A DNA stretch of 64,000 nt from NCBI GenBank assembly GCA_037903475.1, contig JBAJFG010000347.1, forward strand, positions 3,410,001 to 3,474,000. Direction: 5' to 3'. This document shows, piece by piece, positions 11,322 through 22,705 of this stretch (the first letter of the stretch is position 1; each line of letters opens with the position of its first letter). The translations under genes and the position numbers were made by a program. Source of the stretch: Ancylostoma caninum. Lineage: Eukaryota; Nematoda; Chromadorea; Rhabditida; Ancylostomatidae. Below the pieces are notes generated by a model, which did no database searches, had not been told where the DNA came from, and worked only from the letters and a program-made list of their open reading frames with translations.

Positions 11322-11479
11322 GATATCAAAGCTGCGGAATTCGGGAGCACTTTAACTGTTAATAATTTAGCCGTTTTACAGCAATTACAGTTGCTCTAAA
11401 ATGCTGGATTATTAGCAGGCTAACCTCAACATTTGTGCACATTATCACTTTATAACCAAAACAGAACGCTCAGGCACTA

Positions 11480-11875
11480 TCATGTCGTTGGGAGCTGACC
11501 GCAAATCGGTTCCTTGGTGCAGAATCAACACAAATGCGCTAGAGAGTGTTCTGTTCAAGAGGAAGAGATGCTGTTGAGGTGTGCAGAGGTTTAGTTGAAG
11601 TGTTTGGTTTCAATGAGGGTCATTGCTTTCTCGGAATTCCGAGATATTCCGGCTGGTTTCAATACAGCCAATTGTGGACATCAAGGAAAATAAACACTGG
11701 AATCTTTTCTGTCTCGGGCAGGGTGACATCTGAAGGACCTCATGAATGGTATAGATGTTCCAGGATTTCTGGAATATCGCCGTGCACACGCCGATTCATG
11801 ACGCATTGAATTTACCGAGACAGGACTATTCGAAGTGGCTAGTTCTGATCACTTACATGAGCGATGCTCCCTCCT
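11480..11875 (+). mobile_element. Tc1-like relic (internal segment)
   Basis: About 390 bp aligns with 3620-4060 inside the Tc1-like element: the TTGGTGCAGAATCAACAC start, CGGAATTCCGAGATATTCCGGCTG, CAATTGTGGACATCAAGG and GGAATATCGCCGTGCACACG. Neither terminal repeat is present. It is a third copy of that family. Confidence 0.65.
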
Positions 11876-12194
11876 GTTTCTCGAAGTCTACAGAACGTGT
11901 GCCTGTTTCGGGTTTCACGGTAATTCACCTGTACTATTCAAAGACAGTTCGCTGTTTGGTTCAGCCTCCCGTCAATAATGACATAACATTAACACTCTCT
12001 AAAACAGAGAGCAGACTTTCCACACAAAAAAAAAACACATATTGACAGTGGCAATGTACATGCCGTTCATTTTTTTATGTCACTGTTTAGTTGTAGAAAA
12101 GTTTGGCTCGTTAGGAAATTGATGTTGTACGATACAGTCGCCGATGCGTGTTCGATCCATCTCTCAAATGGAATTGGAATTATATGGGAATTGA

Positions 12195-12587
12195 TTGATT
12201 GGAGTGGGAATCTTATCTGTTCTTCTTCTGGTCGTGAGTTGGTTAACTTATGAAACCGGCGGTTGCTTGATGTCACAGCTTTGTTTTCACCTGGTTACAT
12301 TTGGTTACACTCCGATTTCAGCTGCGGGTACCTTGCACAGAAGAAAAGAAGGCCTGGGATACAAACTGCTACTAGAAAGTGCAACAGGTGAAGAAGTTTT
12401 TCCTTTGAAGTGCTCGGAATTTGTCAGCCTTCGAATACAGCACTTTACAGTACTACGCACTACTGCACACGTTCCAAAAGTGTTAGTTATCGAAATATTT
12501 GATAACGTAAACATAGAAAGTGTGGAAGTTGGAAAAAATCCAGGCTTAAACAGTGGAAGGAATTTTGCCTTATTGACAGGGCCTTGA
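12195..12587 (+). CDS. Uncharacterised open frame, possible exon
   Basis: A 130-codon plus frame that begins with a hydrophobic segment (MIGVGILSVLLLVVSWLTY) and continues with mixed polar sequence including LESATGEEVFPLKCSEF and a VLVIEIFDNVNIESVEVG stretch. A minus frame of 107 codons overlaps it. I recognise no family and see no clear splice partners. It could be the start of a secreted or membrane protein, or chance. Confidence 0.25.
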   Translation: MIGVGILSVLLLVVSWLTYETGGCLMSQLCFHLVTFGYTPISAAGTLHRRKEGLGYKLLLESATGEEVFPLKCSEFVSLRIQHFTVLRTTAHVPKVLVIEIFDNVNIESVEVGKNPGLNSGRNFALLTGP

Positions 12588-12599
12588 TGAACTTTGGAG

Positions 12600-13264
12600 T
12601 GGAAGATACAGAAATCAAAAGGAACCAAAGGAACATATACAGAGTGTTAACTGAAGAAATATACTAATGAGCAACTGAAACTAACATTAAGTTGGTGTGA
12701 GCAATCGTTAATATTAAGACCCTATTCTGATAGGATTCCTTCTCTGCAGTGCTTGCACGATGGATCAGAAACCAGCTAAAAAAAACTTCATGACTCACTG
12801 CAATAATCTACGCATAAAGCAGTATTTGACGAAGTGCCGATGCCGAAAACGACAACTTCGGTGTTGAGTTAATTGGTTTTATTCCTGTTCTAAGTCACCA
12901 ACAGGATGATGATTCTCTAATAAGCAGGGGTGCTCAATAGTTCCGCCGGACATAACATGGGTGAAAGGATTGCGAGTTATTTTTCTGGTGGTCAAACGAT
13001 GTAACTCCTGACCAAACCTTTTCAACTACTATTGGGATTAAGAGCTAGAAGCAAAAGTGAGAGTGGATTTTAGTGAGATCGCGAAGCACGCGACGCGACC
13101 GTACCGCGACCATGCTGGAATCTCCCCCGCGCGCATGCTTTTCGTGTCAGCCAAAAACGCACCAGGCTAAATTTGCAGTCCGTGATTATGTGACTTATCA
13201 CTATAAAGACGGGCTAGTTCAGTTTGAATTAGATAAAGCGAACCAAATGAGGCATTTTCAGAGC
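12600..13264. other. No gene seen
   Basis: A 67-codon plus frame (13073-13276) with an arginine-rich start and a KFAVRDYVTYHYKDG segment is the only notable frame. It cannot be assigned. Confidence 0.5.
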
Positions 13265-13624
13265 AAATTGCAGTAGGCTAGATACTACTGGGTTCCTAGA
13301 AAATTGCTGTGTACACGTGGATTCATGCCGCCTTGGATTTTCGAAACAAGACTACTCGAAGTGAGCAGTGCTGGTCATTGGGGTGTGCAAGGTGTGTGCA
13401 CCCCTTTGCTCAACTGGCGAGTTTTCACACTTAGCCCACAATACAGATTTCGACTTCTGTGAAAAATTTTTTTAAAAAAAAAAGAAGTCCATGGAGTAAG
13501 GGAGTTTTAACGCTTTCCTGCCTCAAATGTGTACCTACAACTCTCATAAAAATTTGAACGTCCACGCTTTTCTTTGAAAGGAGCTTAAAAAAACCGAAAG
13601 TTGCAATCTTTTTGCTCGCTACTG
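13265..13624 (-). mobile_element. Tc1-like relic with one intact terminus
   Basis: The right end reads (minus strand) CAGTAGCGAGCAAAAAG and is followed on the plus strand by TA (13625-13626). About 150 bp of inverted-repeat arm and the inner GGGTTCCTAGAA...ATGCCGCCTTGGATTT block match 4285-4947. The other end is missing. Confidence 0.7.
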
Positions 13625-13629
13625 TATAG

Positions 13630-14470
13630 GGGGAAGAAGAAGTGGTCGACTGAAACAAGAATGAGCGCAGATGCCCCCATTCCACTGACAGACCTACATC
13701 TTAGCGTTTTCCCACTACTGGGCCACGGCGGCTCATTCTCCACCCGTGGACCCGTATAGTGGCGTTTTTCCCAATAATGGGCCCGCTGCGGACCCGGTCT
13801 CCTTCCGTAGACCCGTATCCTGGCACTTTGCCAACTACTCTGGGCCAGAATCCCATCAATACGACCTCCACGGCATGCACATATCCTTTTGAGGTGATTA
13901 TCGTCCCGTATTGCAAGATTGAGTGGAGTGAATAGCAAAGCTCCAGCAGAGGTGCTACTCTGCTCCGTACACTGCTGTTGTGCGTCAAATCGTTGTAAAC
14001 ACTGTCTCGCCCGAAGGGCTCGAGATCGCTAGCCGCTGATCCCACCGCGAAATGTTTATTTGTTTTAAAACAAAATCCCTCCATGAGCACGGTGACATGC
14101 CTGCTTATAGCTGGATCTTTATCATTTCCATTTTATGAGTCGAAGCTTTCGCTATGAGCTTCCTGCTTTGCGACCTCTGCGACTCTTGCGCGGATGTCGA
14201 GATTAGTTGAAACAACACCACCAAAACAAAAACTTCATTTCAATAGATTATGTACATTATACCAATCATACATTATACCTATCAATGTGCAAAACCCTTT
14301 CAAATACTAGAGGTTGACTGGATATGCAGTTGCGAAGTGGAAACCCATCACAGTTTCTGAACCCAGCGGTCATAAGGTAGCAACATTTCAAAAATGGTGA
14401 GTGAATTAACGACACGAAAGAAATCTCATATATATGTGAAAGATCAGTTTGAGTGGGATATCTCCCTTGT
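13630..14470. other. Short degenerate tandem (ACCCGTA units); no gene
   Basis: Between 13730 and 13830 GTGGACCCGTATAGTGGC, GGGCCCGCTGCGGACCCGG and GTAGACCCGTATCCTGGC-like units alternate. This gives two overlapping minus frames with similar peptides. No gene is recognised before the methyltransferase stop codon at 14474. Confidence 0.45.
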
Positions 14471-14473
14471 CGA

Positions 14474-16561
14474 TTAATTCGTTTTTCTGAAGATATATTT
14501 TGAAACACATCGCTTGTCAGAGAAGTTCAAGAAGTACAATCGCATATGTGCTCCTTGCACAGGTCGGAAAAAAGCGTATCGATTTCCCTTCAGTATTTCA
14601 AATATGAACGTGTGAAACAACTTCTTCTTCGCATCGTCAGGGTAGTGCACCTGCAATTATACTTCATTACACTATTATTCCATAGCATTCAAAGAACGGT
14701 AGATAAACGTTTGATTGTCTTTCAACAGGTTGACAAGAAAGGATGGGAGGAAACCTTCCAAAAAGCCATTTATTCTAGTGAGTGAGCTAATGAGCATGGA
14801 ATGTCACAGTGCAAGGAGTGAGCTAAAACAGTAGAAAATTGTGGAACAATTTACACAATAGAAGCGCTGATGCAACGCTCCCTATATAGCATATCCTCCG
14901 ATAGGGTTCTCTAAAGACATCTGAGAAACCATTTCCCATCCACCTTACTTTAAACACTTCATCCATCACCCTATCAGCTATCGAAAGACGAGGCACAACC
15001 TGTCTAGAAAGATCTTCAACATTGGGTTTTAGCAGCAGCTTTACAGAACCTTCCCAGTCGGAGCGAACCTCGTTCTAAAGCGAAAGGCTTAGTGTGCAAT
15101 CCAGCTGAGAGAGTAAACTACTTAGATGGATAATGAGGAAATCGCTGGCAGACATAGCATTATTTGAAAGCTAAACAATCGTTAACAGGTACAGAAGGGT
15201 ATGAGACACTATGAGGCAAAAGCGAATGGGCAGTGTGCCTGCGATTGGTTCAACACCGCCCTTCAGGACGTACGCGGACTCTCACGCGATTTCACCATAC
15301 ATAAGCATGTAAATCTGGATGTGAGTGGGGATGAGTTGATACCGAAGGGCGGGAAGTCACCGCCCAACTGTGCCTCATCGTGACCTACACCTGGCACAGA
15401 ATGTTGGAATCAGTCTAATAGTTAGGTTGACCGAAAGTGACTTTGCTATACAAATAATTCACTTTGATGCTTGATACGGAGTTATCCTTCAACCTAGTAC
15501 TCTGATCAAAATGCGCAACAGATAGAAGACAGGTGTACAGCAGTCTGTTCACCCAGAGCTTACACAGCAGATCACGCTCCAACCGAACGCGTCGACGTCG
15601 CACTAAAGGCCTATAGCGGCTTTCATAAACGGCGCGGCGTGACAGTGACCCGCGCTCGGGAAACGTCTCGCTCTGGAAGTTGTGTTGGATTTGCAGCACG
15701 GCAGCTAATACCCGAACCATTCTACTCCGCAACTCGCGGAGCGAGCTCGCAAAATGCCGCGGAGGGCTCACTCGTGGCAAAACCCCTAAAACCCCTCCCC
15801 CCTACTCGCTCAGCTCAGATTCAAAGTTTTTGCAAGATGATTAGCATCACTGGCTTCACCCCTTCCCTCCCCTCGTATTATTGTAAAAAAAATGCACGCT
15901 CACCTCCATGTTGAACTGGCACAAAGTGATGCCATATTGATCGAGCTTTCCTCCTCGGTAAAAGTAGGGGAACATCTCGTACTCCGCACCTTCTGCATCG
16001 ATCCATAAATCATCGTAAACCTATACGAACACTATCAATGCTTGAGGATCTCCCAAATTCACAGCAAATATGTGATATATAATAAATCTCATCTGCGCAA
16101 AGGACAATACCTTGTGGCCCAGAATTTCCGAAAGAAAATAAGCCAAGTCAATGTGAACGACGCTGCGAGGCACATAGGAGTCTGGAACAACCTCCTTGTC
16201 TGCCATAAATGATATAGTCCGTACAAGGAGAAGCTTACTATTGATGAGAACGCTTGCTGTAGAAACCTTCGAACTTCCTCCAACCGCAAAGGGAAAGTAT
16301 GATCCGAATTTTGTGTACAGTGCCTCGTTTACTTCATGCATTGGGTCTGCTCCATAGAATTTCGAGCCAGCAGGCAAAACCTTCAAAAATCCGCCTGGTG
16401 TAATAATATGCCTAATATTATATGTAGTATGAAAATATACACAAGCGATTGTACAGCGACAAATCCAATACCTTCAGCAGCGCTTCCTCAGCTGCAGTGT
16501 CGTGACCTATCCCCAGGGTGACAATGACGCTGGGTTCCTTCTGGAAATTGTTGACGATATT
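14474..16561 (-). CDS. FkbM-domain (Methyltransf_21) methyltransferase, catalytic exons
   Basis: Four exons join in frame: 16472-16561, 16111-16380, 15904-16020 and 14474-14650 (30+90+39+58 codons, then TAA). The first holds VIVTLGIGHDTAAEEALL, the AdoMet-binding start typical of the nematode family. The second continues with FYGADPM, NEALYTKFG, YFPFAVGG and HIDLAYFLSEILGHK. The third has LWIDAEGAEYEMFPYFYRGG and LCQFNME, the core acidic motif. The fourth has RYAFFRPVQGAHMRLYFLN and KRCVSKYIF. Donors are GTATTG, GTATTG and GTGAGC. Acceptors are TTTGAAG (weak), CGTATAG and TTGCAG. FkbM-family enzymes are AdoMet-dependent methyltransferases. The nematode ones usually carry an N-terminal signal anchor, so a secretory location is inferred. 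The N-terminal exons are not adjacent (see 24312-24643). A 1.25 kb intron precedes the last exon. Confidence 0.85.
15000..15840. other. Interior of the last methyltransferase intron
   Basis: This stretch is GC-richer than its surroundings (15540-15790), with frames on both strands. None joins the flanking exons in phase. Probably old repeat sequence. Confidence 0.4.
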
Positions 16562-16674
16562 CTAGACTAAGATATTTTGTGATGATCAACTTTGGCGATG
16601 AATGATGGTTAAAGAGAGGTGAAAATGAATGGCGTTTTAGCATAGCTTCGATAAAAGGAAACCAGTGCCCGTAG

Positions 16675-16965
16675 TAATCCTCCCCTCAGCCCAGCTGAGC
16701 TGGGATGACCCAGTCGACTGCCAAAAAACCGTCCAAAGGAGCTCAGCTGCCTTCCCATGTTGTAGGATAGGCAGCCGAGGGGTAAGCCGAGCGTGATCGG
16801 CTGCCTATTTCCCATCCCAGCTTAGCTGAGGTCCAGCCCAGCTCGGCTTCCGGCTCGGCTGCCAAAGAAAAGAAGAAATAGTGGGTCAGCCGAGTAGGCG
16901 CGCGTAAGTTGCTCGTGAGCAACTTGTACGTGACTCTCCTCGGCTGACCCACTATTTCGCTCAGC
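16675..16965. repeat. Cluster of inverted repeats (AGCCGAG/CTCGGCT)
   Basis: Arms AAATAGTGGGTCAGCCGAG (16875-16893) and CTCGGCTGACCCACTATTT (16938-16956) are perfect complements around a second hairpin (AAGTTGCTC-GT-GAGCAACTT). Upstream, GGATAGGCAGCCGA and TCGGCTGCCTATT pair in the same way, and AGCTGGGATG/CATCCCAGCT forms an outer pair. Together they make a multi-stem fold-back of about 290 bp, probably a MITE. Confidence 0.7.
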
Positions 16966-17182
16966 CCGTGTGATATTGCGTAGTGTGGGCTCACAACATT
17001 TAGGCGTGAAAATTGCGTTTGGACGAGTTTTCCGCCCAAAAAATTTGGGCTGATGATGCAATCCATTGGCCTAAATTTTTGCATAAATACATAAACGCGT
17101 TTATGGCTTTCCGTTGAGTAAGAGACCTTGACACCTGCTATCTCACAGCCGAATCCATTGCAGCTGTTTCTAGCTCTGAATA

Positions 17183-18716
17183 TCATGACTTATAATAAAG
17201 CGCTTAGTCTGTCACGTGTGTGTGTGGGTGTGTGTGAAACGAAATTCCCTGATTGGTCAGAGATGGTGATTGCGGGGTCAACAAGATGATAGGGATGGGT
17301 ATAGTGAGGTTCAAAGAATGAAGAGAAGCTCTAAAGGATGGGGAAGTGGAGAGCGGTGAGTGCACCGTGGTGTGGAGAGTGCATCAGCGCCGGCGTCCAA
17401 AAGTGGGGAAACGCCTGGGGTCGGGTCCAACGGTGTGATAAGGATGCGCCGGCGTCCAAAAGTTGAGAAACGCCTGGAGTCGGGTCCAACGGTGTGATAA
17501 GGATGCGCCGGCGTCCAAAAGTGGGGAAACGCCTGGAGTCGGGTCCAACGGTGTGATAAGGATGCGCCGGCGTCCAAAAGTTGAGAAACGCCTGGAGTCG
17601 GGTCCAACGGTGTGATAAGGATGCGCCGGCGTCCAAAAGTTGAGAAACGCCTGGAGTCGGGTCCAACGGTGTGATAAGGATGCGCCGGCGTCCAAAAGTT
17701 GAGAAACGCCTGGAGTCGGGTTCAACGGTGTGATAAGGCTGCGCCGGCGTCCAAAAGTGGGGAAACGCCTGGAGTCGGGTCCAACGGTGTGATAAGGACG
17801 CGCCGGCGTCCAAAAGTAGGGAAACACCTGGAGTCGGGTCCAACGGTGTGATAAGGATGCGCCGGCGTCCAAAAGTTGGGAAACGCCTGGAGTCGGGTCC
17901 AACGGTGTGATAAGGATGCGCCGGCGTCCAAAAGTGGGGAAAGGCATGGAGTTGGGTCCAACGGTGTGATAAGGACGCGCCGGCGTCCAAAAGTGGGGAA
18001 ACGCCTGGAGTCGGGTCCAACGGTGTGATAAGGATGCGCCGGCGTCCAAAAGTTGAGAAACGCCTGGAGTCGGGTCCAACGTTGTGATAAGGATGCACCG
18101 GCGTCCAAAAGTTGAGAAACGCCTGGAGTCGGGTCCAACGTTGTGATAAGGATGCACCGGCGTCCAAAAGTGGGGAAACTCCTGGAGTCGAGTCCAACGG
18201 TGTGATAAAGATGCGCCGGCGTTCATATGTAATATGAATTCGCTAGGCGGGCCTATTTCTGCATGAGCGGTACGCTTACCCTGTTTCTCCTACCTAAATC
18301 ACCTAGATGTACATTGTTTCCTTCCGTATCCGTGTCCTCTTCCGATTCTGTTTGTGTCTGAATAAACCACTTTTTCCTTTCTGTTTATATACACCGGTGG
18401 ACTCTTATCACTTGAATTACCACAACAACCAGTTGAGCCTAAATCATTTCAAGATAACACTTACACTGAATTGGTTACACTCAATTATTCACAGCCACTA
18501 ACTTCGCTTATATGGGAGAACATAATTTCGTTCTACGGGAGAAGCTACCACCTACGGGATCAAGGGCTTCTCAGCAAAGCGATAGAACTGCGTGGAAGGA
18601 AAGAGTATTCATCAATCCACTGACACTTTTGTGTTTGCTTTCAACGTGCAGTATGCGAGCGAAGCGAGCATCAATAGAAGTCTGGAAGTCCGGCGTTAGC
18701 CGGACGACCAGACTAG
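17183..18716 (+). mobile_element. Helitron-like non-autonomous element, copy 2
   Basis: Starts with TCATGACTTATAATAA after a host A and ends CCAGACTAG followed by T, which matches Helitron insertion between A and T. The 18 nt hairpin GTCCGGC-GTTA-GCCGGAC (18688-18705) lies 11 nt before the CTAG end. The 5' leader and the tail (about 18240-18716) match copy 1, including the GCGAGCGAAGCGAGCATCA block. The core is a 59 bp minisatellite. No coding capacity is seen. It lies within the possible long intron of the methyltransferase gene. Confidence 0.72.
17391..18226. repeat. 59 bp minisatellite, about 14 units
   Basis: Units of the form GAAACGCCTGGAGTCGGGTC then CAACGGTGTGATAAGGATGC then GCCGGCGTCCAAAAGTTGA repeat with few differences (GTGGGG versus GTTGAG, GGATGC versus GGACGC). 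Because 59 is not a multiple of three and the minus strand of the unit has no stop in any frame, the array is open in all three minus frames and gives frames of 280-288 codons. These are very unlikely to be proteins. Confidence 0.95.
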
Positions 18717-18719
18717 TTT

Positions 18720-20640
18720 AAAAATAAATGCGGAACGGGTCGAGTTAGGAATAGGACTCAAATCGATGCTGATCCTGCATTTCTACTCCTTCTTCAAATA
18801 AGAAGAATATGGAAAGATTTTCCCGACTCACTATTGTGGGTTAGACTTGGGTTAGACCACCTTTCCTACGATGAAAAGGTCCGATAAACATTCCAAGCGT
18901 ACCGGCGCTACTTTTAGAAATCCTCTCAAGTTCCCGTGCCTTTTCGATCTCTTCAGTTGCACAACAAATTTATGTCTCAGTCCCCTATTAACACTCCATT
19001 GGTCAAGATTGTGCAGTTTTTAGGTACTACAGGGAGGAGCTAATAGTCAAAGTCCAAGAGTCGTCCTTTGCCTACCTCCTCTCCGATCTCATTTCACCAG
19101 ATCTGTCTTAAAGGCGAAGACCCATTTCATTTCCGAATCTGAGATAGTCAAAGGTTAAGGAGCAACTCTACGCTCCGATTTTGAGGATATACGAGGAGAG
19201 TCTCTAGAAATTGAAAATGGATAAACCTTCTGTGTCGCGAACGCGACCTCCTGCGACCTACGGTGACCAACCTTGGGCGGAGCGTATCACTTTAGTTCTC
19301 TAAAAATGAGCCCGCCGAGATAAGCTGGGCGGATCAATCCGTGTGTGCCGTCGGCGAGCAGCCGCCTCACAATCCTTAGCTTCACACCGCACCCACCGTG
19401 AAGCGTACCCTAGTGAAACAATCCGTGAAATCCATAAAATCCGGAAAGCAGCTCCCTTGCTAAAGGCATCTCTCTCTGGCACCGCTGTAGCGTCCTAACC
19501 CGTGTATGTACTAAATTTGGGAAAGTAAACTCTAATAATATCCCTACGTTTCTCTATTTTAACTTCCGATCCACGTCACTATGAGAGATCGACTGATTGC
19601 GACCTGCACCAGCAGTCCATGCCTAATGTGCCCAGAAAACGTGCGCTACCCCGTCAGAAACTATGAAACAACTACAGCGCTATTCTGACGAGGCATCGAC
19701 ATTCACAAATGTGAGGAATCGTGAACTTCTCAGCAAACACATCTTTCGCAAGATAGAGTTCTCCACGGCTTGCAGCCTTTCAAGAATATCATGCTCAACA
19801 GATCGTGCAGATCCTGATATAATACTCGAACACGATTTTCGAGGTGGAACCAGTTCTGTACGGCTACTAGCGGTATCGTCCTATTTCTACTACCATCAAT
19901 CAAAAAATTCTCATTTTATCGTTCAGTTCTTCTTTCCTCCACACAATCCTAGACTGTCAAATCAAAATGGAACGCATAGGGCACTTTGTACATGATGCTT
20001 GCGTTTCACGCGTGTGCGTCTACACAATGAGTGCTTTGGCTCGGACCCGTGTGCCACGTTACCATTCGGGTGGCTAAACTCGAGAAAAAGTCAAGTTCCG
20101 AGCCAAAGTGCCGCTTCACGGCGCTTTGACTCGGATCCATGTGCCACGTTCCCTTTTGGCCAGCCAAACTCAAGAAAATTCATCCTCACGAACTCCAGCT
20201 CGCTTCTTGTATGACAGTGATTTTCTACGAAGCTGCATAACTCACAACCTCGGAGAGGCTACGTTTTGTCATGCTCAAAATGAAAATGGTATCCACATAA
20301 GCTACAGCATGATTCGGAGCTACATAGATCTTTACGTGGTCAATCCGTTGCTACCCTTGTGGGAACTAAAATCTCAAACTTCTGCGGTACTTGTAGGAGT
20401 ACATTTCTAAAGTTTATCGCCCGGATATCTCACATTTCTTTGTCCTAATCATATCCATTCGTTAACGATGCGTGAGTGGGACCTTTCGTTTCAACTCCTG
20501 GGTTGCTTGATAGTTAACGGCTTGTCCTGTGAAATCATAAGCACGTCTTCAACAGTTCCTCTTTGCAGCCTTTTAAAACTCAAAATACACTGGTTTTCTT
20601 GGAAATAATATGTTCTAGTGGAAGATCAACATCACGTGCG
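18720..20640. other. No gene; small dispersed repeat at 20010-20280
   Basis: At about 20027-20180 two tandem copies of a GCTTTGRCTCGGAYCC...GTGCCACGTT unit occur, followed by ATGACAGTGATTTTCTACGAAG. The same elements recur in inverse orientation at 36560-36715, and a part at 55960-56000. The frame at 19663-19995 (110 codons) has no recognised domain. Confidence 0.45.
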
Positions 20641-20643
20641 TGT

Positions 20644-20810
20644 ATATACAGAAAACTCCAAACGTGCGTAGACAAGAGTCGAGACGGCGTCGCGACTCTC
20701 TTGGGCAGAGTCACGGGGGCTCAGCACAGTGTGCGCCTGCGTCTCTGCCCAAGAGAGCCGCGCCGCGGTCTCTACTCTTGTCTGCGTACGTTTGGAGTTT
20801 CCTATATGTA
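20644..20810. repeat. Palindromic MITE-like element, about 167 bp
   Basis: Arms of about 65-70 bp (from TATACAGAAAACTCCAAACG to CTTGGGCAGAG, and from CTCTGCCCAAG to CGTTTGGAGTTTCCTATA) are nearly perfect reverse complements around a loop of about 30 bp. The frames on both strands here are mirror images of each other. Confidence 0.85.
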
Positions 20811-20814
20811 TTAC

Positions 20815-22360
20815 ATAAACCATTGAACGTGCCATTACTCCGCCTTATTTAGCTAGTCGAGTCAGTTTCGCCAGGCAAAGGAGGAGGGGCGAAGCGAAGC
20901 TAATAAGACCAGTGTGACTCCATATGCCTAGAGTGGCGATAGTGTGGCGGGTGGTTCTGTACCTCGTTTAGAGTAAGATGTTACAGAAAGATGATGGTTG
21001 CACTTGTGGACAGCAGATCTGGCACTGGCAAAAACTTCCTTCAAGTTCCTTCCAAGTGAACGAATCATAGCCAAAAAGCCGAAAAGCCACGAATCCTCCG
21101 GAGCAAACCCTTTTGCTAACCCTTTCCGCACCCAAATGAGTGTTCCAAGTGAGCGTACATCAGCTTGACCATGGCTTTGCAAAGTTCATCCTCCATCTGA
21201 GTGATGCTGACCAACTGGCTAACCTTTTAAACGCTGTACTTAGTTTGCTACCACAAATGAAGAGCTATCATCGAGAATCCGACCCGATTAGAACTGAAGA
21301 AGATAACAGAAATTAGCAATTCAGGACAATAACAAATGTGTTAGGACCATGGCATACTACATAGTGACGCTGTCGCTGCGACCGTTCATCACCAAAGCTT
21401 CCGCCCAATTGCTCCTTTAGCTACATTTATAGTGCATCGGAGTCCTATCGGATGAATACGTAGACGTTCTAACACAGAATTCTCACATGATGTCTTAAAT
21501 GGGACTTGTAGTGTTCGCCACCTCTCTTTTCATCAGTCAACTCTTGTAAAAACACTTTACTTCGCCGACTGTTCAGCCAGCAGGAATGGTTCATAGACAT
21601 GTTGTTTGCGGTAGTGGTGAAGCCTGCGGAGTGCAGGCGATCATGCTTGACGTAATGACGTGAATAGCAGCGGCGCTTCAGTAGGCAATGACCACAGACC
21701 GCAGCACTGCAGTGTTTCCGGTCACTGCAGATTTGCGGAGCGGAGCACCGCGTTTCTCACGAAATGACTAATGACTACGTCACTTTTTTTGTGGGGTTGA
21801 TAAGGTGTACTATGGCAGCCGGAGGTGTATGAGTCATCCCTTCCAGCAGATGCTTGAAGAGTTACTATATTTCAGCTCTAACAGGAGGCAAGCAACTAAC
21901 CTTCAGTGAAGGGATGTGTCGCTTCGTTTCGTCTGCATTGTTGAAATTCTCTATTTTGAGGTCGTTCATGAACGGAAGTTTCTCACAAAGCTTCACTCCC
22001 TTCCAAAGGTTGGACCAGAGCTGAAAGGTTTCAGATCATTGTTTGACAAGTCGTCAAAGATTATGGTCCCGATTCCTTTGGAATCCTTCGCTGAAACCCC
22101 CTAGCAATCGCTGAGAAGCACCTTTATTAGGTGTTGTTGCATTGATGTGGGTCCGACACATAAGGCCAACACAACGTGGGGTTCAATGGGTTTAAAGTGC
22201 TCTACTCTGTGACAACTCATAAGGATAGATGAATGAGTTGAATGGGGAAAAGTGTCACAACTATTGCTTCAACTTGATAAGATTGGAAGCGACTTTTTCA
22301 TTGCACTTTAGGGGCCGCCATGGTTTGTGTTTTTATAAGTAATATTCTATGGTTCAACAC
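20815..22360. other. No confident gene
   Basis: A minus segment at about 21118-21205 reads VSITQMEDELCKAMVKLMYA and onward, with a plausible upstream AG. It might be an exon, but I cannot name it or connect it. A patch at 21960-22035 matches 8972-9045. Confidence 0.35.
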
Positions 22361-22366
22361 CCGTAA

Positions 22367-22578
22367 GATTCGTGGAGAATTTACTATGCGAACATCCGTG
22401 GGAGGGTAAAAGCAGTAATGAACTGTGATACGCGTGTGAGGGGAAAATGCGCAAAAAGGGTACCACTTCCCAATACACTTTTGAAAACAAATTGATCAGA
22501 CCGTTCAAGAACACGCAGGGTGTAGGTATTACGTCAAAACAGCCATTGTCTTGCACGATTCGTGGAGAATTTACTATG
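22367..22578 (+). repeat. Pair of exact 22 bp direct repeats
   Basis: GATTCGTGGAGAATTTACTA plus TG occurs at 22367-22388 and again at 22557-22578, a spacing of 190 bp. The sequence between is not otherwise repetitive. It may be a small duplication scar. Confidence 0.7.
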
Positions 22579-22705
22579 AGTCGAGCCCTTCATCCAGTGA
22601 AGGGTCACCAGAAGGCCGACAGTCGACTACTGCAAAAGCTCTACACAAGAACTAACAATAATTAGATTAGGAGGATGCTTCACCAGATATGCTGCCGACA
22701 ATATA

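Noticed and set aside
17311..18226. Minus frames of 280-288 codons across the 59 bp array, resembling a repeat protein
   Set aside because: The same sequence is open in three frames because of the unit length and lack of stops. There is no start context, splice signal or flanking coding sequence.
6541..18226. Direct repeats considered as a CRISPR array
   Set aside because: Units are contiguous tandem copies with no unique spacers, in a nematode-type genome.
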